A stretch of 64,000 nucleotides of DNA, from contig CAYMGM010000001.1 of NCBI GenBank assembly GCA_964390005.1, positions 62,001 to 126,000 of the forward strand, in the 5' to 3' direction. The stretch is from CAYMGM01 sp964390005. GTDB lineage: Bacteria; Pseudomonadota; Alphaproteobacteria; UBA9219. A program made the position numbers and the translations under genes. Under the pieces are notes generated by a model, which saw only the letters and a list, made by a program, of their open reading frames with translations, was not told where the DNA came from and did not search any database. Positions 28,025 to 35,702 of this stretch are shown here, piece by piece. The stretch's first letter is position 1. Every line of letters begins with the position of its first letter.

Positions 28025-28687
28025 ATGCTTAGACCGCTAAATCAGTTGAATAAGGGTGTATCGCAGCGCGGCAGAAAAGGCATCGCCATTGGCCCTATTT
28101 TATTTATCATCGCCATTTTGGGCATTTTAGCTGCGGCCATTGCGGCGGGCAGTGGGTCCTTCACGACATCGACAACGACGGAAAGTAACAGAACCAAAGC
28201 GGCGGCGATTATTCAGATCGGCCAGATTCTGCAAACGGGCTTTGACCGTTTGTTAGGGGCAGGGGCTGATTTTGAAGATATTGTGATTGATCCGGTTCAA
28301 ACATCGTCATCGGTCGATCTGTTTTCGCCGAATGGTGGTGGCATTACGCCACCATCTGTCACGATGTCGGCAGATCCGGCGACTGTTGTTTGGTATTACC
28401 CAATTTTAGCCGTTCCGCATATTGGAACGACCGCGGGAAGCCGTGTGGCCGTTTTGCAAGTTACGTCAGGAGTTTGTGACGAAATCAATCTGCGCGTCAA
28501 TGCTTATGCGACAGGAACGGCGACAACAGACAAAGCGGATCTTGGCAATTTTGCTTCAACATCGGTCAATGCCGTTTCGGATTGGCCTGCTGACTTTGCT
28601 GGCAAACCGACGGGATGTGTTCAAAATACAAACAACTCGGGATCGCCTGCAGGATACTATTTCTATCAGGTCATCGGCGTCCGGTAA
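28025..28687 (+). CDS. Type IV pilin-like protein lacking Glu5
   Basis: A 220-residue protein with a 19-residue basic leader ending in KG, followed by a hydrophobic helix IAIGPILFIIAILGILAAA typical of prepilins. Cleavage would give Ile as the first mature residue, and the fifth mature residue, normally Glu, is Pro (residue 24). The globular part has two Cys (VCDEINL and TGCVQN) far apart, in the position of the pilin disulfide. It resembles PilS of R64-type pili in size and place in the operon. AGGAGGA lies 4 bases before the ATG, the strongest ribosome-binding site in the locus, which suits a major subunit. A strong terminator follows. The likely processing peptidase is encoded at 54821-55606. 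Confidence 0.8.
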   Translation: MLRPLNQLNKGVSQRGRKGIAIGPILFIIAILGILAAAIAAGSGSFTTSTTTESNRTKAAAIIQIGQILQTGFDRLLGAGADFEDIVIDPVQTSSSVDLFSPNGGGITPPSVTMSADPATVVWYYPILAVPHIGTTAGSRVAVLQVTSGVCDEINLRVNAYATGTATTDKADLGNFASTSVNAVSDWPADFAGKPTGCVQNTNNSGSPAGYYFYQVIGVR

Positions 28688-28698
28688 CGAGATTGCCT

Positions 28699-28735
28699 AA
28701 AAAGCCCCTTAAACAAAGGTTTAAGGGGCTTTTTG
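28699..28735 (+). terminator. Strong terminator after the pilin gene
   Basis: AAAAAGCCCCTTAAAC, loop AAAG, GTTTAAGGGGCTTTTT: a 16-pair stem ending in a T-run. It splits the locus, so the DotA/TraY-like gene needs its own promoter or read-through. Confidence 0.92.
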
Positions 28736-28934
28736 TCTGTGCAATTGGCGATAAGTGGTGAAAATAATTAAAAGCTTCTTTACGCTTCATGGTATATAGA
28801 TAAAGGTATAGACTTGAATATATATGTGGGATCGGGCAGATTCCTGCCCCCTTATATGGAAGAAGGTGAAACTGATTCCAAAAAGCCGGGGGGAAGGCTA
28901 AAAATAAGATTATAGGTCAAAGGGATAGGTTTCT

Positions 28935-31900
28935 ATGCCGACAAGTGGGGAGATTTCGATTATGTCGTTCGACCGGAATACCTCGAATCAGAGTGAACCG
29001 CCGAAACGTTCAATCTGGCGCACCATGTTTGTCCCCGACGTAACGGGCGGCATGAGCGGCATTGGCGAGAGTCTTCAAATGTTTGTGAAGATCATCGCCT
29101 ATCTTTTTGCATTGAATGGCCTTTTCCCGAAGGATCACCCAGCCATACAGCCGCGCGCGACACGCTCGCTGCGCCTGATGGATGTTCTGTCGGTTGGGTG
29201 GGAAAATCTTGTTTTCAAAAAAGAAAATATGATTCAGATCATCGTTTACTTCTCGGTGGTCGGAACGTTGTTTTTGACCCTTTTGTTGGTCTTGTCTTTT
29301 TTTTCCAGCCTGTTGGTGGGGACAGCTCATGCAGCAGAAAGCACCAGCATGTTTACCCCCCCAGATAAAGATCAAGACCTTCTGCACAATATCTTGATGT
29401 ATTTGTTCAAGGGGAAAGATTTAACCATCCAAGCTTCAGATGCATCGGGGAGTGCAACTTGGGTTAATCCACCGTCACCGACGGCTTTGCGCCAAGCCTT
29501 GTATACTACGTTGGCCTATTTCAGCACAGCGGTGCTTGTTTTCGCTGGACTAATCTTAATGTATCACCTTGTTGTGATGATCGCAGAAACGGCCCATTCT
29601 GGAGTCCCTATGGGGCGTAATGCTAATCAGGTCTGGGCCCCCATCCGTTTGGTCTTTGCCATTGGCCTTTTGGTTCCAATCTCTGGCGGATTGAATACAG
29701 GACAATACCTGGCGGTTCAGGTTGCCGATTGGGGGGCTGGTCTTGCAAGCAACGTGTGGGCAACCTTCCTGCAAGCCCTTGCCAGCGAACAACGAAAATT
29801 CACTCCACCGTCAATCGGCATGGTGGGGCCTCTCGTGACAAATCGCATGTTGTCATATTCATGTATGAAGGCATACAATTCAATTCTGTCTGAAGACACA
29901 CCGACAGATCAAGATACCATTCCTAACCCGTCTTTGATTGAAAATGGGGATAGGCTAAAACTATCGATAGGAACATCTGCATTTAAAGATTTTTGTGGTT
30001 CTTTTGACTTGCCTAACCCTGATAAATATAATGGTATGGCTAAATCAATTATGCAGACTGGTAAGACTGCGTTCGAAAATAATATTCTGACACCATCTGT
30101 TATGCAAAAACTTGATGAGGTTATAGAGTATTTTAAGCAAGGGACAGATCAGTACGCCAAGGTCAATGTTGAAAGTAATAAAATTGTTGCTGAAGCTGTC
30201 GAAGAGTATCGTAATGCATTAAAGGCGGGGATTGAAGATCAATATGCTTCGTTGTCAGAGAGTGTTTATCAGGATCTTGCAAATAGGTGGTCGAAATTAG
30301 GAGCGGGCGCAGCGTTGGCTTTTTCACCTGTCGTCGCGCATACCCAGCAGGTTCCCATTTACGCTGCGAAAGAAGTTATTCCATCAGGGACGCCCCCAAA
30401 GGCGCTAAGTATCGCATATTCCTCCCATGCCGGTGCGCGTAGAAATGTGTATGAGGAAACGGCCATAATTGTAAGAAAAATGGATTCTTGGCTTAACAGT
30501 GGCTATGAGAACAACGCTGTTCTTTCTGAAGCGGCTTATAAGAAGATGGGGCTTGATGCCGGATATGGACGTGCTTCCATCCAAGTCACCAATAGAAATG
30601 GCCTTATTGAAGCCGTATCTATGTTGGTTGGTAAAGTTATGAACCAAAATAATATCAATTTAACAACTTATAATAACTTTACTTTTGGCTTTACGGGCGA
30701 TCCGTTCTCGGAAATTGCATCTTATGGACATAAGAACATTGTTGCCGCTTTTGAAGTTTTGGATCTAGCGGTTGATGTTTCCGCAGGTTTGGCTATTCTC
30801 GGAACCGGAGGAAAAACGTGGGGGGCTGCACAAAGAGATGCGCAGATTTCAGAACGTGCTCAGGGGGTTATTAACAACTTTAAATCGGCTGGTTTTAGCG
30901 TTGCTGGTGCCGCAGCCGGACAACTGGCTTCAACTGTTATGACAATTGCCGGTTTGTTTGCGACACTTTTGTTTACGACCGGTTTGTTGTGCGGCTATTT
31001 TGTGCCTTTGATTCCGTTTGCAACCTTCTTTTTTAATCTTTTAGCATGGATTGTTTCTGTTTTTGAATCGGTTGTTTCGATGCCGCTGCTTGCACTGGCA
31101 CATTTGACAACAAAAGGGGAGGGGCTTCCAGGGGATATGGCCAAAACAGGCTATTTTTTCTTGTTCTCTATTTTTTTGCGCCCCACTTTGATGGTGTTTG
31201 GTCTGATCGCTGGCATTTTGATTTTCTACGTTGCCGTCATGTTGTTGGATGCGACCTATTCTATTGCCGTACAGGGCGTCTTGCCAAAGTACACAGCGGC
31301 TGATGATGGAAAAAACCAGGTGACTGTAGATGGATACATGCAATTGGCGCGTTGTGTGTTAAATATTATTTATGCGATGCTTGTCTATATTTGCGCGACG
31401 ACATGCTTTAACACCATCAAATTCTTCCCGGAACATGCTATGCGTTGGATGAGTGCGCAGGGTGTCTCCACCGAAAGAATGGGCGACAAACAGCTGATGT
31501 CGTCGGCTATGACCGGTATAACCGCTTATGCGTTTAAAGATACGGTTTCTAGCACATTGGGCGCGCACCCGATTATGGGGGCAGCCGCTACGAAGGCAGT
31601 TCGTGCCTTTGGTGGTGCTCCAGCGGGAGGCGGCGGAAGAGTTATTCCCGATCATGCTGATTCTAAGGACGTTCAACGCCGTTTCGACAACATGATTCCT
31701 GATGGGAACCGGCAACATGGTGAGGGGGGCGTTTCTATTCCTCATGCGGATGCGTCGCATGATGGGATACATCCGACATCTGGGGGTGAGGGAGGGCAGC
31801 AGCCAGATCCGCAACCGGCTCAAACGCCGCTACCTGTGACTCATGGCAATACACGTGGGGGCGAAGGGCAAGGCCCTGATGCAGCCGCGCATAAACCTCC

Positions 31901-32012
31901 AAATCCTGACGTAGGCGGTAGGCCTCAGTCGTCCCATAAGCCTAGTGATCCATGGAATCCTCTGACAAATCAGGCAAATATACCGCCGGTTACTCCAGAC
32001 AAAGGGGGGTAA
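28935..32012 (+). CDS. DotA/TraY-like polytopic membrane protein
   Basis: A 1025-residue protein with the N-terminal segment FVPDVTGGMSGIGESLQMFVKIIAYLFAL and several membrane helices (about 98-120, 190-215, 232-255, 665-690, 700-725, 745-770, 835-855). Between 260 and 650 lies a long soluble part of mixed helix. The C-terminal 120 residues are Gly/Pro/His-rich and probably disordered. The topology and the GxG-rich N-terminal motif match DotA of the Dot/Icm system and TraY of IncI plasmids, both type IVB secretion components of the inner membrane; I make the match by memory of that pattern. AAAGGGATAGG precedes the ATG; a second ATG at 28962 is also plausible. Codons from about 29,870 to 30,900 are AT-rich relative to neighbours. 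Confidence 0.75.
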   Translation: MPTSGEISIMSFDRNTSNQSEPPKRSIWRTMFVPDVTGGMSGIGESLQMFVKIIAYLFALNGLFPKDHPAIQPRATRSLRLMDVLSVGWENLVFKKENMIQIIVYFSVVGTLFLTLLLVLSFFSSLLVGTAHAAESTSMFTPPDKDQDLLHNILMYLFKGKDLTIQASDASGSATWVNPPSPTALRQALYTTLAYFSTAVLVFAGLILMYHLVVMIAETAHSGVPMGRNANQVWAPIRLVFAIGLLVPISGGLNTGQYLAVQVADWGAGLASNVWATFLQALASEQRKFTPPSIGMVGPLVTNRMLSYSCMKAYNSILSEDTPTDQDTIPNPSLIENGDRLKLSIGTSAFKDFCGSFDLPNPDKYNGMAKSIMQTGKTAFENNILTPSVMQKLDEVIEYFKQGTDQYAKVNVESNKIVAEAVEEYRNALKAGIEDQYASLSESVYQDLANRWSKLGAGAALAFSPVVAHTQQVPIYAAKEVIPSGTPPKALSIAYSSHAGARRNVYEETAIIVRKMDSWLNSGYENNAVLSEAAYKKMGLDAGYGRASIQVTNRNGLIEAVSMLVGKVMNQNNINLTTYNNFTFGFTGDPFSEIASYGHKNIVAAFEVLDLAVDVSAGLAILGTGGKTWGAAQRDAQISERAQGVINNFKSAGFSVAGAAAGQLASTVMTIAGLFATLLFTTGLLCGYFVPLIPFATFFFNLLAWIVSVFESVVSMPLLALAHLTTKGEGLPGDMAKTGYFFLFSIFLRPTLMVFGLIAGILIFYVAVMLLDATYSIAVQGVLPKYTAADDGKNQVTVDGYMQLARCVLNIIYAMLVYICATTCFNTIKFFPEHAMRWMSAQGVSTERMGDKQLMSSAMTGITAYAFKDTVSSTLGAHPIMGAAATKAVRAFGGAPAGGGGRVIPDHADSKDVQRRFDNMIPDGNRQHGEGGVSIPHADASHDGIHPTSGGEGGQQPDPQPAQTPLPVTHGNTRGGEGQGPDAAAHKPPNPDVGGRPQSSHKPSDPWNPLTNQANIPPVTPDKGG

Positions 32013-32014
32013 GA

Positions 32015-32107
32015 ATGATTAATACAGTTGGCGGGTCGTGTTATGCCCTCTCCGCTCGTCAAGTCCAAAAGAACTGCATGAAACTATTAAATTGTGCGAT
32101 AATATAA
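32015..32107 (+). CDS. Possible 30-residue small protein
   Basis: ATG at 32015 lies three bases after the DotA/TraY-like stop, behind AAAGGGGGGTAAGA, a good ribosome-binding site that overlaps the end of the previous gene. The 30-codon frame encodes a Cys-containing peptide (three Cys) with no recognisable features and ends at TAA 32105-32107. It may be a real short gene or only a chance frame behind a sequence that simply ends a G-rich codon run. Confidence 0.25.
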   Translation: MINTVGGSCYALSARQVQKNCMKLLNCAII

Positions 32108-32150
32108 ATATGAAACTATCAATAGAGAAATTGTTACAGGGGAGACTAGG

Positions 32151-33239
32151 ATGAAGGGGGCAACGAATAGCGGCATGGGAACAGAAACCGAGATCCGTCG
32201 AAACTCTAGCCTTGCTGCGCCTGAGAGCGAAACGGCCACGGGCCTTTCACCTGAAGAACGGGCCAAGATAGCCGCGCGTTCTGCAAAATACAGGGAGGAA
32301 CTAGACCGCGCGTTTGAAAGGATCGCAAAATCAACGGCAGCCGGCGTACCACAACAAGAGACAGATCCCAATCGTAGGACACACCCCAGCAAAGAAGGCG
32401 AAATGACGTCGTTGATGGCAGCTGAAAAATCCTTGGATGATGCCATTAACAAGAATAAGCGTTTAATTGCATCAAGCTATCATTTTTTTAGGGATGTCAG
32501 TGAAAAGATCGCTGATAAGATTTTGCCGGAGACGGAAGAGCCTTCAAAAATACGCAAAGGGTTGGTCAAAGTAACGGGGGTAGCTGGACTAGTTCTTGAT
32601 AATATTGTTGATCTTTCTGTCGCATTGGTAAATTCGGTTGCCGGTAATGGTGGAGGTGTTACGGATTATATGAACCGGCATTTTTATTACAAAAAAACTA
32701 TTCGTACGCTTGAGCACATGCGAGACGACGTGCAGGCTCTTCAAAAAATCCCGGCAGCTAAAAACAAAGCGACAGGCATTGCATATGATAATATTGCCGG
32801 TACTTATACCCCCATTTCTTATGGAAACGATGGTTCTTTATTTATCCTTCAAGGCGGGCTTCGGCTTCTTAAGAAGGAATACCGCAAAGAGCTGAAAGAG
32901 CTTCGCACCAACAAGGGGAAAGGGCCGATATTGGCTCCTTCAGGGCAGACGGGGACGGCTCAAGGCCAGCAGGCTTCGGCGGAGGCGGCTTCTCAGAATG
33001 GAAATAAAACGCAGCCTACAAATACGGCGACTGGGCCTCAACCCGGTCAACCGACGAGCAGCGGTCAAGTCCAGGCACAACCTGTTGATCCTGCCGCGCC
33101 TGTTGTCGCTTCGGCCAGCTTATTGAAAGTAGGGGCCGCAGAAAATATTTCTGGGACCCCGAAAGGCGCCGAATCTGGAAGCAACACGGCAGGTACGCAG
33201 AAGCAAAAAAAGAAGCATGGACCTCGGCCAAAAGTCTAA
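32151..33239 (+). CDS. Unknown protein of the DotA/TraY-like locus, disordered C-terminus
   Basis: A 362-residue protein with no signal peptide and no recognised domain. Residues about 20-75 are helical and charged, 85-135 a further helix, 145-170 weakly hydrophobic (VAGLVLDNIVDLSVALV) and 180-255 helical. From about 260 on the sequence is Gln/Thr/Pro/Gly/Ala-rich and probably unstructured, ending in a basic cluster KQKKKHGPRPKV. The order disordered-then-basic C-terminus is reminiscent of type IVB substrates, but this is inference only. CAGGGGAGACTAGG precedes the ATG. Lower GC than the core genes around it. Confidence 0.6.
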   Translation: MKGATNSGMGTETEIRRNSSLAAPESETATGLSPEERAKIAARSAKYREELDRAFERIAKSTAAGVPQQETDPNRRTHPSKEGEMTSLMAAEKSLDDAINKNKRLIASSYHFFRDVSEKIADKILPETEEPSKIRKGLVKVTGVAGLVLDNIVDLSVALVNSVAGNGGGVTDYMNRHFYYKKTIRTLEHMRDDVQALQKIPAAKNKATGIAYDNIAGTYTPISYGNDGSLFILQGGLRLLKKEYRKELKELRTNKGKGPILAPSGQTGTAQGQQASAEAASQNGNKTQPTNTATGPQPGQPTSSGQVQAQPVDPAAPVVASASLLKVGAAENISGTPKGAESGSNTAGTQKQKKKHGPRPKV

Positions 33240-33298
33240 TGATGAGGTGCCGCACGCGTTCTGCTTTTTCGGGGCGCGCTGGATAAAGGGAGGGTACG

Positions 33299-34879
33299 AT
33301 GTCTATCGAAGAATATGTTCCAAAATCTAGTCCGGCCTTTCCTTTGAAAGATCCTGATGGGGCTGCTTCTCGTCATGCCGCCGCCGAAGAAGGCGATGCG
33401 ACGACTTTAGAAGTCCTTTTTGAACGGAAAGATAATAAACCTAAAGATCGTGAACATGAGCCTGCCGGTCACTCCCATCGCCGTCGTTTGAAAAAGAATT
33501 CAAAACCAACAGAAGGCGAAGAAGAGAAGGCCGAAGAAGAGAAAAAGAAAAAAGGGGCCGCCGAAGAAGAGGACGAGGCTTCAAGAAAGAAAGCAGCTGC
33601 TGAAGAAGAGGCTAAGGGCGGCAAGAAAAAAACGGGCGCTTTAGACGAGACTGCCGAGAAAACGGGCCGTTCTCCCGCCGAGCAAGCTGATGCTTCAAAA
33701 TCTCGAGCCGAACTAACCCCCGAGGAAACAGCGCGTATCAAGGCTTCGGCAAAAGGTCCTGCGCCGACAGATGTCGCCGGTAAAGTCCCTGGTGTTGATG
33801 CTCTCACTGATGCTGGCGTGGCGGCCCGCAGCGGCGCTTTCCGTGGGGTCGTGCGCGGTTTTATGAAGGATACTCTTTTGGCATCTGGGGCCTATTTATT
33901 GGGCCGTGGTGCTATTGGAGCACTCGAGAATTATGCAATCGCCAAGTTTGGCCCGGCTATTTTTGGAAAAGAGTTTGGCTCGACATCGGAGTCGCTGAAC
34001 GCGGCTTTGGCTGGTGGTGGTGCGGGCATGCTTGCGGGGGCAAGTGACCTTAATCCTCTGCGGGAGTCAATTGAGCTCTATAAAAAAGGCGAATATTTAT
34101 CGGCCCTTTCTTCTGCCAATGTCTCTATGAAAGAGCTTGTCACTTATGGGGCCATCGGGGTTGGTCTTGCCGTGATTTCACCGGCCTTGGCTACGGCAGC
34201 TGTTGTTGGAGCGGTTCTCGTCCCACTAGGTATTGCTGCCTACAACAGTCCCATCATGCGAGGGCTGTGGCGAGAGGCTTGCTCAGAAGGCGGTGTTAAA
34301 CGCTTATGGAACGTGTCGCGTGCTATTGGTCGCGGAGCCTCTGGAGAGGGACATTTTACTGAACAAGAAAAAGCCGATGCGTTTAAAATCGCTCACAATG
34401 TTGTTCAACCCGCTTTGACCGATAAAGAAAAGATTGCTTTGGCTAAAGGGGATTCCCTGGTTAAAGCTAGCGATTTGGCCAGCGCTCATAAGCCTGCTCT
34501 TGAACAAGTCGCTGAAGAGGACGGCGCTCGTTCTACCGCCTCTGGCGGTAAGGGACGGGATAGCCGCGGTTTGAATGCCAAAGCCGACGTCGCTGAACAG
34601 GCCGAAACTGAAGAGGCTTCAAACGGTCACACGATGAGAGGACGCGATGGTCGGCCCTATAAACCGCAGCGCGGCGATGTAGGTAAGTTGACCCGAGAAC
34701 ATGCCAACGACAATATTGCTCGGGCTGAGCAGGCTAACCAGCGTGAGATGACAGCGCGTGCCGAAGCTACTGTTGACTCTACGCTTGTGGACCAAGCTAA
34801 GCATGGTAAAGGCTTTAAAGGTACAACGCCTTCTTTGGGGCTTGGTTTGCAAGGCGGCCCCTCGGGGATGCCGAGCTAA
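33299..34879 (+). CDS. Unknown charged/Ala-Gly-rich protein of the DotA/TraY-like locus
   Basis: A 526-residue protein with three parts. Residues about 40-150 are extremely Lys/Glu/Ala-rich and likely a disordered or single-helix segment (EEEKAEEEKKKKGAAEEEDE and similar). About 170-330 is Ala/Gly-rich with moderately hydrophobic helices (GMLAGASDL, GAIGVGLAVISPALATAAVV), possibly membrane-inserting. The last 190 residues are again charged and disordered. No family is recognised. GGGAGGGTACG is a strong ribosome-binding site. The layout, hydrophobic core between disordered arms, would fit a scaffold or a translocated substrate of the neighbouring machine, without proof. A terminator pair follows. 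Confidence 0.6.
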   Translation: MSIEEYVPKSSPAFPLKDPDGAASRHAAAEEGDATTLEVLFERKDNKPKDREHEPAGHSHRRRLKKNSKPTEGEEEKAEEEKKKKGAAEEEDEASRKKAAAEEEAKGGKKKTGALDETAEKTGRSPAEQADASKSRAELTPEETARIKASAKGPAPTDVAGKVPGVDALTDAGVAARSGAFRGVVRGFMKDTLLASGAYLLGRGAIGALENYAIAKFGPAIFGKEFGSTSESLNAALAGGGAGMLAGASDLNPLRESIELYKKGEYLSALSSANVSMKELVTYGAIGVGLAVISPALATAAVVGAVLVPLGIAAYNSPIMRGLWREACSEGGVKRLWNVSRAIGRGASGEGHFTEQEKADAFKIAHNVVQPALTDKEKIALAKGDSLVKASDLASAHKPALEQVAEEDGARSTASGGKGRDSRGLNAKADVAEQAETEEASNGHTMRGRDGRPYKPQRGDVGKLTREHANDNIARAEQANQREMTARAEATVDSTLVDQAKHGKGFKGTTPSLGLGLQGGPSGMPS

Positions 34880-34883
34880 TCAA

Positions 34884-34906
34884 GACGAAAGAGAGGCTCT
34901 TTCGTC
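34884..34906 (+). other. Perfect hairpin after the last gene of the locus
   Basis: GACGAAAGAG (34884-34893), loop AGG, CTCTTTCGTC (34897-34906). No T-run follows, so it is probably an mRNA 3'-end stabiliser or part of a double terminator with the next stem-loop. Confidence 0.5.
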
Positions 34907-34919
34907 AGATAGAACAAAC

Positions 34920-34947
34920 AAAAGGGCGCTTTTATAAGCGCCCTTTT
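34920..34947. terminator. Bidirectional terminator
   Basis: AAAAGGGCGCTT (34920-34931), loop TTAT, AAGCGCCCTTTT (34936-34947). A- and T-tracts flank the stem, so it can serve both the secretion locus (plus) and the PadR gene (minus), which ends 18 bases away. Confidence 0.88.
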
Positions 34948-34964
34948 GCCGTTCAGGATGTCTT

Positions 34965-35591
34965 TCAATCCTTGACCTTCGTTCCTTCGATTTCTTGGAT
35001 CGCTTGATGGATGATTTGGCTGATCCGCTGCGCCTCGGCCGCGTTGCAGCCGCGTTTGCGCATCAGCGCGTGTTTCAACGCGTGTCGTGCCGCGTGCAAT
35101 TCATCGGCGGCTTGCGGGTCCATGTCGGCGAGGCCAGCAAACGCTTCACGGACATCGCCCATGCGCGCGCCGATGCGCGCCAGCGCCTCGATCATCGCTG
35201 TCGCTTGCTCGCGGTGGGCTTCTAGGTGCTGCTTTCCGGCCTCTGTCAGCGCATATTCTTTGCGCGCGCCGTCGGGGGTCGCAAGCGTATAGCCAATTTC
35301 TTCTAGATACGTCAGCGCTGGGTAAATCATACCGGGGCTCGGCGTATAAAAACCGCCCGAGCGTTCTTCGAGCAGGCGGATCAATTCATAGCCGTGGGCT
35401 GGTTGCTCGTCTAAAAGCGCCAACAAAACGAGTTGCAGATCCGTCGCGCTGAGTTTGCGGCCGCCGGGAAAACCGTCGCCGCCCATAAAGCGTCCGTGGC
35501 CAAAGCCCCCGCCGCGGGGGCCTCCAAAAGGGTTGGCACCGTGGCGGCCCATCGTGTGGCATCCCTTGGGGTGACAGCAGTGTCCATTCAT
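34965..35591 (-). CDS. PadR-family transcriptional repressor with a Cys/His/Gly-rich N-terminus
   Basis: A 208-residue regulator. The PadR winged helix begins near residue 47 (LSATDLQLVLLALLDEQ) with HGYELIRLLEERSGG, then PSPGMIYPALTYLEEIGY and KEYALTEAGKQHL; a C-terminal helical dimerisation part follows. The first 45 residues hold four His, three Cys and many Gly/Phe/Arg (HCCHPKGCH and a GGFGHGRF stretch), which suggests metal binding or a redox-responsive arm, not seen in standard PadR proteins. The start is the ATG preceded by GAGGGAGAAG; a slightly earlier in-frame ATG overlaps that site. A perfect palindromic operator lies 26-45 bases upstream, indicating autorepression. Confidence 0.9.
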   Translation of the reverse strand: MNGHCCHPKGCHTMGRHGANPFGGPRGGGFGHGRFMGGDGFPGGRKLSATDLQLVLLALLDEQPAHGYELIRLLEERSGGFYTPSPGMIYPALTYLEEIGYTLATPDGARKEYALTEAGKQHLEAHREQATAMIEALARIGARMGDVREAFAGLADMDPQAADELHAARHALKHALMRKRGCNAAEAQRISQIIHQAIQEIEGTKVKD

Positions 35592-35616
35592 TTTCTTCTC
35601 CCTCATTTAGACTTTA

Positions 35617-35636
35617 GATATATCTTACGATATATC
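35617..35636. promoter_or_regulatory. Likely PadR operator
   Basis: GATATATC-TTAC-GATATATC: two identical 8-base palindromes four bases apart, immediately upstream of the PadR gene. Paired GATATATC-like half-sites are typical of PadR-family autoregulation. Binding is inferred from position and symmetry. Confidence 0.75.
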
Positions 35637-35702
35637 TTTTGTGCTAAGGGGTCAAGCTTCTTCCTTTCGGTGTTTTCGTGAGGTGAGAAGAGGAAGGGCG
35701 CG

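Noticed and set aside
33500..33620. Lys/Glu stretch considered as a frameshift
   Set aside because: The frame stays open over the whole gene with ordinary flanking codons; the bias reflects a charged helix.
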